Below, one piece after another: positions 23,132 through 30,724 of a stretch of DNA of 35,041 nucleotides. Each line of letters opens with the position of its first letter. The first letter of the stretch is position 1. The notes under the pieces are model-generated. The model did not search any database. It saw nothing but the letters and a program-made list of their open reading frames with translations, and was not told the origin of the DNA. The stretch lies in assembly GCF_040649515.1 (NCBI RefSeq), contig NZ_JBEZFP010000101.1:1-35041 (forward strand). The letters are read 5' to 3'. This DNA is from Yinghuangia elevatio (lineage in GTDB: Bacteria; Actinomycetota; Actinomycetes; Streptomycetales; Streptomycetaceae). A program made the translations under genes and the position numbers.

Positions 23132-24151
23132 TCAGTCCTTGGCCGGCCCGGACGAGAAGGCGCTGTCGAACGACGCCGAGGGCAACTCGATGGCGCCCAA
23201 CCGGCGTACGAACGCGAGCGCTTCCGGGGCGCCGTACAGCCGGTCCATGCCCGCGTCCTCCCATTCGACCGAGATGGGTCCCGTGTAGCCGATCGTGTTG
23301 AGCGCCCGGAAGCAGTCCTGCCAGGGCACGTCGCCGAATCCGGTGGAGACGAAGTCCCAGCCCCGGCGCGGGTCACCCCACGGCAGGTGCGAGCCGAGCC
23401 GGCCCCGGCGACCGTCGCCGGTGCGTACGCGCGCGTCCTTGCAGTCGACGTGGTAGATCCGGTCCTTGAAGTCCAGCAGGAACGCTGCCGGATCCAGGTC
23501 CTGCCACACGAAGTGCGACGGATCCCAGTTCAGTCCGAACGCCGGCCGGTGCTCCACGGCTTCGAGCATGCGCACGGTGGTCCAGTAGTCGTACGCGATC
23601 TCGCTCGGGTGCACCTCGAACGCGAAGCGCACGCCGACCTCGTCGAACACGTCCAGGATCGGGTTCCAGCGGTCCGCGAAGTCGCGGTACCCCGCCTCGA
23701 CCATCGACTCGGGCACCGGCGGGAACATGGCGACCGTGTGCCAGACGGACGATCCGGTGAACCCGACGACGGTGCGAACCCCCAGTCGGGCGGCGGCGCG
23801 TGCGGTGTCCTTGATCTCCTCGGCGGCCCGCGTGCGTACGCCTTCCGGCGAGCCGTCGCCCCAGATCCGGCCGGGCAGGATCGCCTCGTGCCGGGCGTCG
23901 ATGACCGCGTCGCACACGGCCTGCCCGACAAGGTGGTTCGAGACCGCCCACACTTTGAGGCCGTATTTGTCGAGGAGGGCGAGGCGCCCGGCGACGTAGT
24001 CGTCCTCGGCGAGGGCTCGGTCGACCTCGAAGTGGTCGCCCCAGCAGGCGATTTCAAGGCCGTCGTAGCCCCATCCGGACGCCAGGCGGCAGACCTCCTC
24101 GAAGGGCAGGTCGGCCCACTGGCCGGTGAACAGCGTGATCGGTCGCGCCAT
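23132..24151 (-). CDS. Sugar (phosphate) isomerase/epimerase, xylose-isomerase-like TIM barrel
   Basis: A 339-residue AP-endonuclease-2/IolE-type TIM-barrel protein. Typical segments are FEEVCRLASGWGYDGLEIACW, LLDKYGLKVWAVSNHLVGQA, GVRFAFEVHPSEIAYDYWTT (metal-ligand Glu), FGLNWDPSHFVWQ (Asp and His) and HVDCKDARV (His and Asp). These give an apparently complete metal site. The ATG at 24151 is preceded by GAGAAGG. Such enzymes isomerise or epimerise keto-sugars or inosose derivatives. It lies between the ROK regulator and the sugar ABC operon on the same strand, so it probably acts in the same catabolic pathway together with the Gfo/Idh/MocA dehydrogenase. Confidence 0.9.
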   Translation of the reverse strand: MARPITLFTGQWADLPFEEVCRLASGWGYDGLEIACWGDHFEVDRALAEDDYVAGRLALLDKYGLKVWAVSNHLVGQAVCDAVIDARHEAILPGRIWGDGSPEGVRTRAAEEIKDTARAAARLGVRTVVGFTGSSVWHTVAMFPPVPESMVEAGYRDFADRWNPILDVFDEVGVRFAFEVHPSEIAYDYWTTVRMLEAVEHRPAFGLNWDPSHFVWQDLDPAAFLLDFKDRIYHVDCKDARVRTGDGRRGRLGSHLPWGDPRRGWDFVSTGFGDVPWQDCFRALNTIGYTGPISVEWEDAGMDRLYGAPEALAFVRRLGAIELPSASFDSAFSSGPAKD

Positions 24152-24310
24152 GGTGCCTTCTCCCTGTTCCGTGCCCGGTGGCCGGGCTTGTCGGTTGGGT
24201 CGTTCGGCTCGTGTGGTGCTCGCTCGTGTCGGTGCCGCGTCCGGGCGCCGCGACGTACGGTCGCCGGAGCCCCCGGCTGTCAAAGCCTCAAGGCCGCGAG
24301 GGCTCAAGGA

Positions 24311-24334
24311 GTCAGGGCGTCAGGGCGTCAGGGC
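24311..24334. repeat. Three perfect 8-bp tandem repeats at the end of the ROK gene
   Basis: GTCAGGGC is repeated three times head to tail (24311-24318, 24319-24326, 24327-24334). The ROK stop codon (24328-24330, minus strand) lies in the third copy. Confidence 0.8.
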
Positions 24335-25518
24335 GCCGAGAAGATGTGGTCGCTGATGAAGCGGGTCGCGCCGATGATCCCCGCGCTGTCCCGCAGTTCG
24401 GACAGGACGATGGGCAGGTTCCCGGTCGCCAGCGGCAGCGACTGGCGGTACACCACGCTCCGTATCTCGGCGAGCAGCGGATGCCCGAGCATCCCCGGCA
24501 CGCTCCCGCCCAGCACGATCAGGCCCGGGTTGAAGAAGCTGACCAGGCTGGCGAGGACCTGGCCCACCCGCTGTCCGCCGGCGCGTACCAGGCGCATCGC
24601 GGCGGTGTCGCCCGCCATCATCGCCTGGGCGACGTCCTCGACCCGCAGTTCCCCGACCTCCGCAAGTCGCGCGGCCAGGTGCGGGGACGCGTCCGAGCGG
24701 GCCGCCGCCAGGGCGTCGCGGGTGAGGGCGGCACCGCCGAAGAACGCTTCCAGGCAGCCGATGTTGCCGCAGGCGCAGGTCGGCCCGTTCGCGGAGACCC
24801 GGATGTGCCCGATGTCGCCGGCACTGCCCGAGGCCCCGCGGTACACGCCGCCGTCCACGACGATTCCGCAGCCGATGCCCGTGCCGATCTTGACGAACAG
24901 GAAGTCGTCGACCGAGCGGGCCGAGCCCGCGTGCTGCTCTCCGACGGCCATGATGTTGACGTCGTTGTCGACCAGGACAGGGCAGCCCAGTTCGCGGCCC
25001 AGCGCCTCGCGGACCGGGTAGCGGTCCCAGCCCGGCATGATCGGCGGAACCACCGGGAAACCCTCGCTGAAGCTCACCGGCCCCGGTATGCCCAGCCCGA
25101 GGCCGTGCACCTCGGGCAGCAGTCCCTGATCGCGTAGTTTCGCCACCAGGGAGAGCGCGAGGCCGAGCACGATGTCGGGGCCCTGCCGTACGTCGCACGG
25201 CTCCGACAGCCTGCCCAGGATGTTGAGTTCGCCGTCCGTGACGGCGACCCCGATCGACGTCGCGCCGATGTCGACGCCGACGAAGCGCAGGGACGGGGCC
25301 AGGCAGACGATGCCCGACCGCCGGCCGCCCCGGGACGCCGCCAGTCCCGCGTTCTCGATCAGGCCGAGTTCGGTCAGGCGGTCCAGTTCCACGGCGACCT
25401 TGGAACGCGACATGTGCACGAGGTCGCCCAGCTCCGCGCGCGACCGCGGACCGCCGTCCCGGAGGAGAGCGAGCAGCCTCGCCTGATGCCCGTTTTCCGG
25501 CCTGGTCGTCACGCGCAT
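24328..25518 (-). CDS. ROK-family transcriptional repressor (XylR-like)
   Basis: A 396-residue ROK repressor. The N-terminal winged HTH (about 12-58) reads GHQARLLALLRDGGPRSRAE then MSRSKVAVELDRLTELGLI. A sugar-kinase-like domain follows, with the phosphate-binding DIGATSIGVAVTD (83-95), the ROK signature around EQHAGSARSVDDFLFVKIGT, and the zinc site His238, Cys248, Cys250 and Cys255 (CACGNIGCLE). The ATG at 25518 gives the usual length. An in-frame GTG 22 codons upstream has a better ribosome site (GGGGAACG) and remains possible. It lies between the sugar ABC/epimerase genes and the divergent xylAB pair and probably controls both. Confidence 0.9.
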   Translation of the reverse strand: MRVTTRPENGHQARLLALLRDGGPRSRAELGDLVHMSRSKVAVELDRLTELGLIENAGLAASRGGRRSGIVCLAPSLRFVGVDIGATSIGVAVTDGELNILGRLSEPCDVRQGPDIVLGLALSLVAKLRDQGLLPEVHGLGLGIPGPVSFSEGFPVVPPIMPGWDRYPVREALGRELGCPVLVDNDVNIMAVGEQHAGSARSVDDFLFVKIGTGIGCGIVVDGGVYRGASGSAGDIGHIRVSANGPTCACGNIGCLEAFFGGAALTRDALAAARSDASPHLAARLAEVGELRVEDVAQAMMAGDTAAMRLVRAGGQRVGQVLASLVSFFNPGLIVLGGSVPGMLGHPLLAEIRSVVYRQSLPLATGNLPIVLSELRDSAGIIGATRFISDHIFSAP

Positions 25519-25902
25519 GGCGTCGATGTCCGCAACACCCGCTCCATCGTGCACCGTTCCCCAATCACGTCCGTGTGGATGTCCCCCGCCCGAGCCGCTG
25601 CGCCGGGCGACGTCCATCGTCTCTTTGCGGGGTTCTTGCCGGGGTGACCGGGGCCGAACCTAGCCACTTTCGCTCGTCAGTTGAAGAAGTTTCGCGATTC
25701 CGGTCCAAGTTTTTCACTTGTGAAGGACAAAGTCGGTTTGGGGTCGCGCCCGGTTTCCCGTCGGCACCCGGCACGTGCGCGACGCGCCGGCCGGTCCGGG
25801 CGACACGTCGCGGCGACCGCGGGGTCCCATCGGGCTATTGACTCCGCCGACCGCACCCACTTAATTAGTCCATGAACTGGACTAATCATTGCGGAGGCCC
25901 TG
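25519..25902. other. 384-bp regulatory region between ROK regulator and xylA
   Basis: No gene is supported here apart from a possible 22-codon extension of the ROK gene. An AT-richer core contains GAAGAAGTT (25683-25691), the inverted repeat TTCAC-TT-GTGAA (25713-25724) and GACAAAGTC (25726-25734). The inverted repeat next to xylA is listed separately. Confidence 0.6.
25864..25886. promoter_or_regulatory. Candidate ROK/XylR operator upstream of xylA
   Basis: ATTAGTCCA (25864-25872) and TGGACTAAT (25878-25886) are perfect 9-bp inverted arms with the spacer TGAAC. The right edge lies 16 bp before the xylA GTG. An AT-rich perfect dyad beside xylA in this GC-rich genome, next to a ROK gene, is what a XylR-type operator looks like. 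Confidence 0.8.
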
Positions 25903-27060
25903 GTGACCGAGTACCGCCCCATGCCGGAAGACCGGTTCTCGTTCGGCCTGTGGACCGTGGGATGGCCCGCGCGCGACGCCTTCGGGGACGCCACCCGGCC
26001 TCCGCTCGACCCGGTGGAGACCGTGCACCGGCTCGCGGAACTGGGGGCGTACGGCGTCACGTTCCACGACGACGACCTGATCCCGTTCGGCGCCGACGAG
26101 GCGACGCGCGAGAAGCTCGTCGGCCGCTTCCGGACCGCGCTGGACGAGACCGGCCTGGTCGTGCCGATGGCGACCACGAACCTGTTCACGCACCCCGTGT
26201 TCAAAGACGGCGCGTTCACCTCCAACGACCGGACGGTACGCCGCTTCGCGCTGCGCAAGGTCATGCGCAACATCGACCTCGCGGCCGAACTCGGCGCGCG
26301 CACGTACGTCATGTGGGGCGGCCGCGAAGGCTCCGAATCCGGCGCCGCCAAGGACATCGTGGCCGCGCTGGACCGCTTCCGCGAAGCCATCGACCTGATG
26401 TGCGAGTACGTCGTCGACCGGGGCTACGACCTGCGCTTCGCCCTCGAACCCAAGCCCAACGAACCGCGCGGCGACATCCTGCTGCCCACGGTCGGCCACG
26501 CCCTCGCGTTCATCGCCGAGCTGGCCCGGCCCGACATGGTCGGGGTGAACCCCGAGGTCGGCCACGAGGAGATGGCCGGGCTCAACATCGTGCACGGGGT
26601 CGGCCAGGCGCTGTGGGCGGGCAAGCTCTTCCACATCGACCTCAACGGCCAGAACGGCGCCCGCTTCGACCAGGACCTCGTGTTCGGCCACGGCAACACG
26701 CGCGGCGCGTTCTTCCTCGTCGACCTGCTGGAGCACGGCGGCTACGACGGCCCCCGGCACTTCGACTTCAAGCCGCTGCGCACCGAGGGCCCGCGCGGCG
26801 TGTGGGACTCCGCGGCCGCCAACATGCGCACGTACCTGATCCTGCGCGAGCGCGTGCGGGCGTTCCGCGCCGACCCCGAGGTCCAGGCGGCGCTGGCCGC
26901 GGCCCAGGTGCCCGAGCTGTCCGTGCCAACGCTCGCCGCCGGCGAGACCCTCGCGGACCTGGCCGCCGACGAGTTCGACCCCGAGGTCGCCGGGGCACGC
27001 GAATGCAACGTCGAACGCCTCGACCAACTCGCCCTCGAACACCTCCTCGGAACCCGCTGA
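25903..27060 (+). CDS. xylA: Xylose isomerase
   Basis: A 385-residue class I xylose isomerase, very close in length and sequence to Streptomyces XylA. It converts D-xylose to D-xylulose (and glucose to fructose) in the cytoplasm with Mg2+. The N-terminal PEDRFSFGLWTVGW, the catalytic His55 in GVTFHDDDLIPFG, FALEPKPNEPRGD (metal Glu, with Lys), GVNPEVGHEEMAG and FHIDLNGQNG (metal ligands) are all intact. The GTG at 25903 follows GGAGG (25893-25897). The candidate operator ends 16 bp before the start, and xylB begins 1 bp after the stop. It is divergent from the ROK regulator. Confidence 0.98.
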   Translation: MTEYRPMPEDRFSFGLWTVGWPARDAFGDATRPPLDPVETVHRLAELGAYGVTFHDDDLIPFGADEATREKLVGRFRTALDETGLVVPMATTNLFTHPVFKDGAFTSNDRTVRRFALRKVMRNIDLAAELGARTYVMWGGREGSESGAAKDIVAALDRFREAIDLMCEYVVDRGYDLRFALEPKPNEPRGDILLPTVGHALAFIAELARPDMVGVNPEVGHEEMAGLNIVHGVGQALWAGKLFHIDLNGQNGARFDQDLVFGHGNTRGAFFLVDLLEHGGYDGPRHFDFKPLRTEGPRGVWDSAAANMRTYLILRERVRAFRADPEVQAALAAAQVPELSVPTLAAGETLADLAADEFDPEVAGARECNVERLDQLALEHLLGTR

Positions 27061-27061
27061 C

Positions 27062-28489
27062 ATGCGGCGGCGTCGGTTGGTCGCGGGGGTCGACTCGTCC
27101 ACACAATCGTGCAAGGTGCTTGTGTGCGACGCGACGACCGGCGCCGTCGTACGGTCCGGCCGGGCCGCACACCCCGAAGGCACCGAGGTCGACCCCGAAC
27201 ACTGGTGGCAGGCCCTGCTCACGGCGCTCGACCGGGCCGGCGGCCTCGACGGCGTCGACGCGGTGTCCGTGGCCGCGCAACAGCACGGCATGGTCTGCCT
27301 GGACGCGTACGGTTCGCCGGTGCGCCCCGCGTTGCTGTGGAACGACACGCGGTCCGCTCAAACCGCGCGCGACCTGGTACGGGAGCACGGTGGGCCGGCG
27401 GCGTGGGCGCGTGACACCGGGAGCGTCCCGCTCGCGTCGTTCACCGTGACCAAGTTGCGCTGGCTCGCCGAGCACGAACCGGACGCCGCGGCGGCCACCG
27501 CGGCCGTCTGCCTGCCGCACGACTGGCTCACCTGGCGGCTGCGCGAGCGCGCGGGCGGGGTCGACGGCCTCACCACCGACCACGGCGACGCCTCCGGCAC
27601 CGGCTACTACTCCCCGGCCAAGGGGGCGTGGCGCGACGACCTGCTGGCGCTGGCGATGGGACGCGTACCCGCCCTGCCCCGGCTCACCGGCGCGGCCGAT
27701 GCCGCGGGCCACATCCGCGGCATCACGGTCGGCGCGGGGACGGGTGACAACATGGCCGCCGCGCTCGGCCTGGGCGTCGAACCGGGCGATGTCGTCGTGT
27801 CGTTGGGCACCTCGGGCACCGTCTTCGCGGTGTGCGAGAAGCCGTCGGCCGACCCCACCGGCACGATCGCCGGGTTCGCCGACGCCACCGGACGCTTCCT
27901 GCCGCTGGTGTGCACCCTGAACGCCGCCGGAGTACTGGACGCCACTGCGGCCATGCTCGGCGTCGACCACGACGCCCTCTCCGAACTCGCCCTGGACGCG
28001 CCCGCGGGGGCCGGCGGCGTCGTGCTCGTCCCCTACCTCATGGGCGAACGCACCCCCGACCGGCCGAACGCGTCGGGCGCGATCCACGGTCTCACCATGG
28101 CCAACGCCACTCCCCGGCACCTGGCGCGGGCCGCCGTCGAGGGCATGCTCTGCGGACTCGCGGACGGATTGGACGCGTTGCGCTCGGCGGGAGTCGCCGT
28201 CGAGCGGGTCCTGCTGATCGGCGGCGCCGCGCGGGCGGAGGCGGTACGGCGGATCGCGCCGAGTGTCCTGGGCCTGCCGGTCTCGGTGCCGCGACCGGCC
28301 GAGTACGTCGCCCTCGGCGCCGCCCGCCAGGCCGCGTGGGCCCTCACCGGCCCGGGCACCGCGCCTCCCGACTACCAGCCGTATCTGGGCACGCTCCAGT
28401 ACGACGACGGAGGGTTGCCCGGCACCGGCGTTCGCGAGCGCTACGCCGAGGCGCGCGACCACGTGCTCGATCGGGCAGTCGCCCCTTGA
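27062..28489 (+). CDS. xylB: Xylulokinase
   Basis: A 475-residue FGGY-family carbohydrate kinase that phosphorylates D-xylulose to xylulose 5-phosphate for the pentose phosphate pathway. Key segments are the N-terminal phosphate loop GVDSSTQSCKVLV, AQQHGMVCLD (the xylulokinase substrate motif), LLWNDTRSA, KLRWLAEHEPD, PHDWLTW and TTDHGDASGTGYY (with the catalytic Asp candidate), VSLGTSGTVFAV and the FGGY signature near VERVLLIGGAARAEAVRRI. It starts 1 bp after the xylA stop, so the two genes form one operon under the same operator. Confidence 0.96.
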   Translation: MRRRRLVAGVDSSTQSCKVLVCDATTGAVVRSGRAAHPEGTEVDPEHWWQALLTALDRAGGLDGVDAVSVAAQQHGMVCLDAYGSPVRPALLWNDTRSAQTARDLVREHGGPAAWARDTGSVPLASFTVTKLRWLAEHEPDAAAATAAVCLPHDWLTWRLRERAGGVDGLTTDHGDASGTGYYSPAKGAWRDDLLALAMGRVPALPRLTGAADAAGHIRGITVGAGTGDNMAAALGLGVEPGDVVVSLGTSGTVFAVCEKPSADPTGTIAGFADATGRFLPLVCTLNAAGVLDATAAMLGVDHDALSELALDAPAGAGGVVLVPYLMGERTPDRPNASGAIHGLTMANATPRHLARAAVEGMLCGLADGLDALRSAGVAVERVLLIGGAARAEAVRRIAPSVLGLPVSVPRPAEYVALGAARQAAWALTGPGTAPPDYQPYLGTLQYDDGGLPGTGVRERYAEARDHVLDRAVAP

Positions 28490-28807
28490 GTGGTCGTACG
28501 CGTGCAGGAGCCGGGGTCGGTAGCGGTGTCGGACCCGCACCGCGTACCCGACGCGCCGTCGGCCCGCCGGGTACCAACGACGTTGAGCACAAAGCACTTT
28601 GCTCACAAGAGCAGTCGCAATCGCCGCCGTGCTGCCACATGTAGCGATGACCGGTATGCACGACGACGAGTTGCGCCGGTTGCTGCGCGCGGGACTCGAC
28701 GGTTCGGCGGAGGCGTACGAGCGGACCCGCCGATCTGTCCACCGCGACTCTCCGACGACCTGCTGGATCCGGGCGGCCACTACGCCGGCCTTCCTGAGCG
28801 GTGGCCC
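28490..28807. other. 318-bp region after xylB with operator-like palindrome and a possible gene remnant
   Basis: From the ATG at 28647 (or 28656) a plus-strand frame has good codon use for about 26 codons (MHDDELRRLLRAGLDGSAEA and a few more). It then loses coding character and runs into a region occupied by another gene on the opposite strand. This looks like the start of a gene that has been truncated, but I cannot name its family. Nothing else gene-like is visible. Confidence 0.3.
28585..28604. promoter_or_regulatory. Operator-like palindrome containing CAAAG-CA-CTTTG
   Basis: GAGCACAAAGCACTTTGCTC is an inverted repeat with a perfect 12-bp centre (28590-28601) and outer arms GAGC/GCTC offset by one base. 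It is AT-rich for this genome and lies 43 bp before the possible remnant start at 28647, so it may be the operator of a regulator gene that has been lost. Confidence 0.5.
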
Positions 28808-29005
28808 TCACCCGGCGGTGACGAGGGCGGCGTATGCGGCCAGGCACTCCGCGCAGTGCAGTGCGCCGTCGTCGCGCTCGCTGACGTGCGCGGGTGCCAC
28901 CGGATCGATCGGGACCCCGCACAGCGGCTCGGCCGTACCGGGTGCGGCAACGTGCCAGGCGCGAGGCCGTTCACCGTCGCCGGCGTCCAGGACCATTTCG
29001 TGCAC
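28808..29005 (-). CDS. Small Cys/His-containing protein, 65 residues
   Basis: No named family is recognised. The GTG at 29005 is chosen because it follows a clear GGAGG at a good distance. The protein begins VHEMVLDAGDGERPRAWHV and contains one Cys in EPLCGVPID and a pair in LHCAECLAAY, with His residues nearby. The arrangement Cys...His...His-Cys-x2-Cys could bind zinc. Short proteins of this style are common in actinomycetes. It is 312 bp downstream of the DinB-type gene on the same strand. A longer reading of the frame upstream is Arg/Ala/Pro-rich and looks non-coding. Confidence 0.55.
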   Translation of the reverse strand: MHEMVLDAGDGERPRAWHVAAPGTAEPLCGVPIDPVAPAHVSERDDGALHCAECLAAYAALVTAG

Positions 29006-29317
29006 AGCAAACGCCTCCGCTTCTCCGTGGTGCCCGTATCGGCCGTCGCGCCGCCCTCCCGAGGCGGGGGCGTTCGCGTCCTGTCGCGTCGCCGTCCGCC
29101 GGGATCCGGCGGTCGCCTCGCGCGCGGCTCGTGCCCGGGGGGACGCCGCGTCATGCCCGCAATGGGCCGTCCGGACGTATGGATGCGCGGGTGCGCGGAG
29201 GCGCGGGTGCGCGGGTGCGCGGAGGCGGCCGGGGTGGCGGTCGGCGGCAGGCCGCATGGCGGTCGGCGGGCGGTCGGGCGGAGGCGGCGCTGCGCACGGC
29301 CGACGGGATCGAAGTGC
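29006..29317. other. 312-bp gap with GC-rich direct repeats
   Basis: No gene is supported. From 29184 the sequence repeats GCGCGGGTGCGCGGAG (29184-29199), then a longer copy with an internal duplication to 29223. It is followed by variants of GGCGGTCGGCGG at about 29235-29275. The rest shows no hairpin or promoter that I can support. Confidence 0.6.
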
Positions 29318-29809
29318 TCAGCGGCCGGTCGTACCGTCGACGAGTTCGCGGATGATGTCGGCGTGACCGGCGTGCCGCCCGGTCTCCTCGATCATGTGGG
29401 TGAGTGCCCAGCGAACACTGGGCCCCTCGCCCGGACGTCCCGCCCGGGGCAGCGGCGCGCCGAGGTCGGTCTGCGCGTCGAGCACCTCGTTGGCGCGGTC
29501 GACGGTGTCCCGGTACCGGGCGACGAGGTCGGCGACGCCGTCCTCGTCGGCAGGCTTGAACGTCGCCTGCCAGTTGGTGACCTTTGCGCCGAGGAACGTC
29601 GCGCTCTCGACGGCGATCAGATGCTTCAGCAAGCCGAGCAGGCTGGTGCCGGAGGGCACCGCGGGCGCGCGGACCTGCGGCTCCGCGGCTCCTTCGACTT
29701 TCGCGGCGACCGAGGCCCGCAGGTAGTCGAGGAACCCGCGCAGAACGTCGGCCTCGCTGTTCGCGGTGCGCGGCGGAGGGGTGTCCTTTCGGCGGCGGGT
29801 GTTGGGCAC
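29318..29809 (-). CDS. DinB-family protein (DUF664, mycothiol-dependent type)
   Basis: A 163-residue four-helix DinB-superfamily protein. The GTG at 29809 follows AAGGAG. The family pattern is visible in EADVLRGFLDYLRASVAAKV, SLLGLLKHLIAVESATFLG with the first metal His, and WALTHMIEETGRHAGHADII with the other His residues, followed by RELVDG. The three-His metal site is intact. Relatives include mycothiol-dependent S-transferases and maleylpyruvate isomerase, so a thiol-transferase role in detoxification is a fair guess. It is 67 bp after the methyltransferase gene on the same strand and may be co-transcribed. Confidence 0.85.
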   Translation of the reverse strand: MPNTRRRKDTPPPRTANSEADVLRGFLDYLRASVAAKVEGAAEPQVRAPAVPSGTSLLGLLKHLIAVESATFLGAKVTNWQATFKPADEDGVADLVARYRDTVDRANEVLDAQTDLGAPLPRAGRPGEGPSVRWALTHMIEETGRHAGHADIIRELVDGTTGR

Positions 29810-29876
29810 GGCTTTCTCTCCTTGTGTGCAGTCGGTACGGCGGACCACTGACGCGGGTTCCACGCCGGTGCCCGCC

Positions 29877-30524
29877 TCAACCCGTGCGGCGCAGCGCGAT
29901 GACGTTGTCGGTGACACTCGCGCTCTGCCCCTGGGGGCCGGTCGCCGTACGCCGCGGCGCGTCGCAGCGCTCGGTGTGCCAGCCCTCGCCGAGTTGCAGC
30001 GAGTCCAGTGACTCCTGGGCGGTGGGGAACCGCACGTCCGGGCCCACATGCGAGGACCAGGGCGCCGCCGAGGCGTGCTCGACGACGACCAGCAGCCCGT
30101 CCGGGGCCACCGCCTCGGCCGCGCGGCGCAGCACCTGTACGCGGGGGATCTCGACGGGTGTGTGGAAGTAGCTGGCACTCACCAGGCCGAATTCCCCCTC
30201 GGGGAAGGTGCGGGCCAGGTCGTGGCGTACCGGGTGGACCCGGTCGGAGACGCCCGCGGCCCGCGCGCCTTCCGCGACACGGTCGAGGGCGGTACGCGCC
30301 ACGTCGACGGCGGTGACGTCCCAGCCGATGGCGGCGAGCCAGATCGCGTCGCCACCGTGGCCGCAGCCCAGGTCCAGTGCCGCACCGGGCGTCGGCGCGA
30401 GGTCGGTGACCAGGTCTTTCAGGACGATGTTCGGCTTGGTGCCCCACCGGGTGTCGAGCCGGGAGTAGTGGTTCTCCCAGTACGCCGCGGAGTCGGTGTC
30501 GGTGTCTCTGTCGGCCTGTTGCAT
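29877..30524 (-). CDS. Class I SAM-dependent methyltransferase
   Basis: A 215-residue methyltransferase with the SAM-binding motif I ALDLGCGHGGDAIWLA (about 49-64), motif II WDVTAVDVA and an acidic loop in VRHDLARTFPEGEFGLVSASYFH. The sequence resembles the tellurite-resistance/thiopurine-like group of small-molecule methyltransferases. The N terminus YWENHYSRLDTRWGTKPNIVL is typical. The ATG at 30524 follows GGGAGG. It is divergent from an XRE-cupin regulator with an inverted repeat between them, so it is probably the regulator's target. The substrate is unknown. Confidence 0.9.
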   Translation of the reverse strand: MQQADRDTDTDSAAYWENHYSRLDTRWGTKPNIVLKDLVTDLAPTPGAALDLGCGHGGDAIWLAAIGWDVTAVDVARTALDRVAEGARAAGVSDRVHPVRHDLARTFPEGEFGLVSASYFHTPVEIPRVQVLRRAAEAVAPDGLLVVVEHASAAPWSSHVGPDVRFPTAQESLDSLQLGEGWHTERCDAPRRTATGPQGQSASVTDNVIALRRTG

Positions 30525-30566
30525 GTGGTGCCCTCCCTAGGCGCTCGCTCGCGGGCCGGCAGCACG

Positions 30567-30608
30567 CTGCTCGCCGCGCACTGCTTGCCGCGCACTGCTT
30601 GCAAGGCG
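30567..30608. repeat. Three 14-bp tandem repeats between methyltransferase and XRE gene
   Basis: CTGCTCGCCGCGCA (30567-30580), CTGCTTGCCGCGCA (30581-30594) and the diverged CTGCTTGCAAGGCG (30595-30608) are head to tail in the divergent intergenic region. Confidence 0.8.
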
Positions 30609-30698
30609 CTGCGCCGGACCAGCCGGTCACTCGTCCGGCCACGCACGGCGGCCCGCTCGGACGACCGTGCGCCCTGCCCCTCCGGAGTTGCAAGCCTT

Positions 30699-30715
30699 CT
30701 TGCCGTTTCGGCAAG
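30699..30715. promoter_or_regulatory. Candidate operator of the XRE-cupin regulator
   Basis: CTTGCCG-TTT-CGGCAAG is a perfect 7-3-7 inverted repeat 9 bp before the XRE gene start and in the divergent promoter region shared with the methyltransferase. An additional TTGCAAG at 30689-30695 may be part of the site. Confidence 0.7.
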
Positions 30716-30724
30716 CTGGGACGC

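Noticed and set aside
29184..29275. GC-rich repeats at 29.2 kb as a CRISPR array
   Set aside because: Units are too short, abut each other without unique spacers and vary in length.
28490..29851. A 453-codon plus-strand frame through 28.5-29.85 kb
   Set aside because: Crosses the DinB-type gene and the small Cys/His gene on the minus strand, contains repeat-encoded Arg/Gly stretches and has no recognisable domain.
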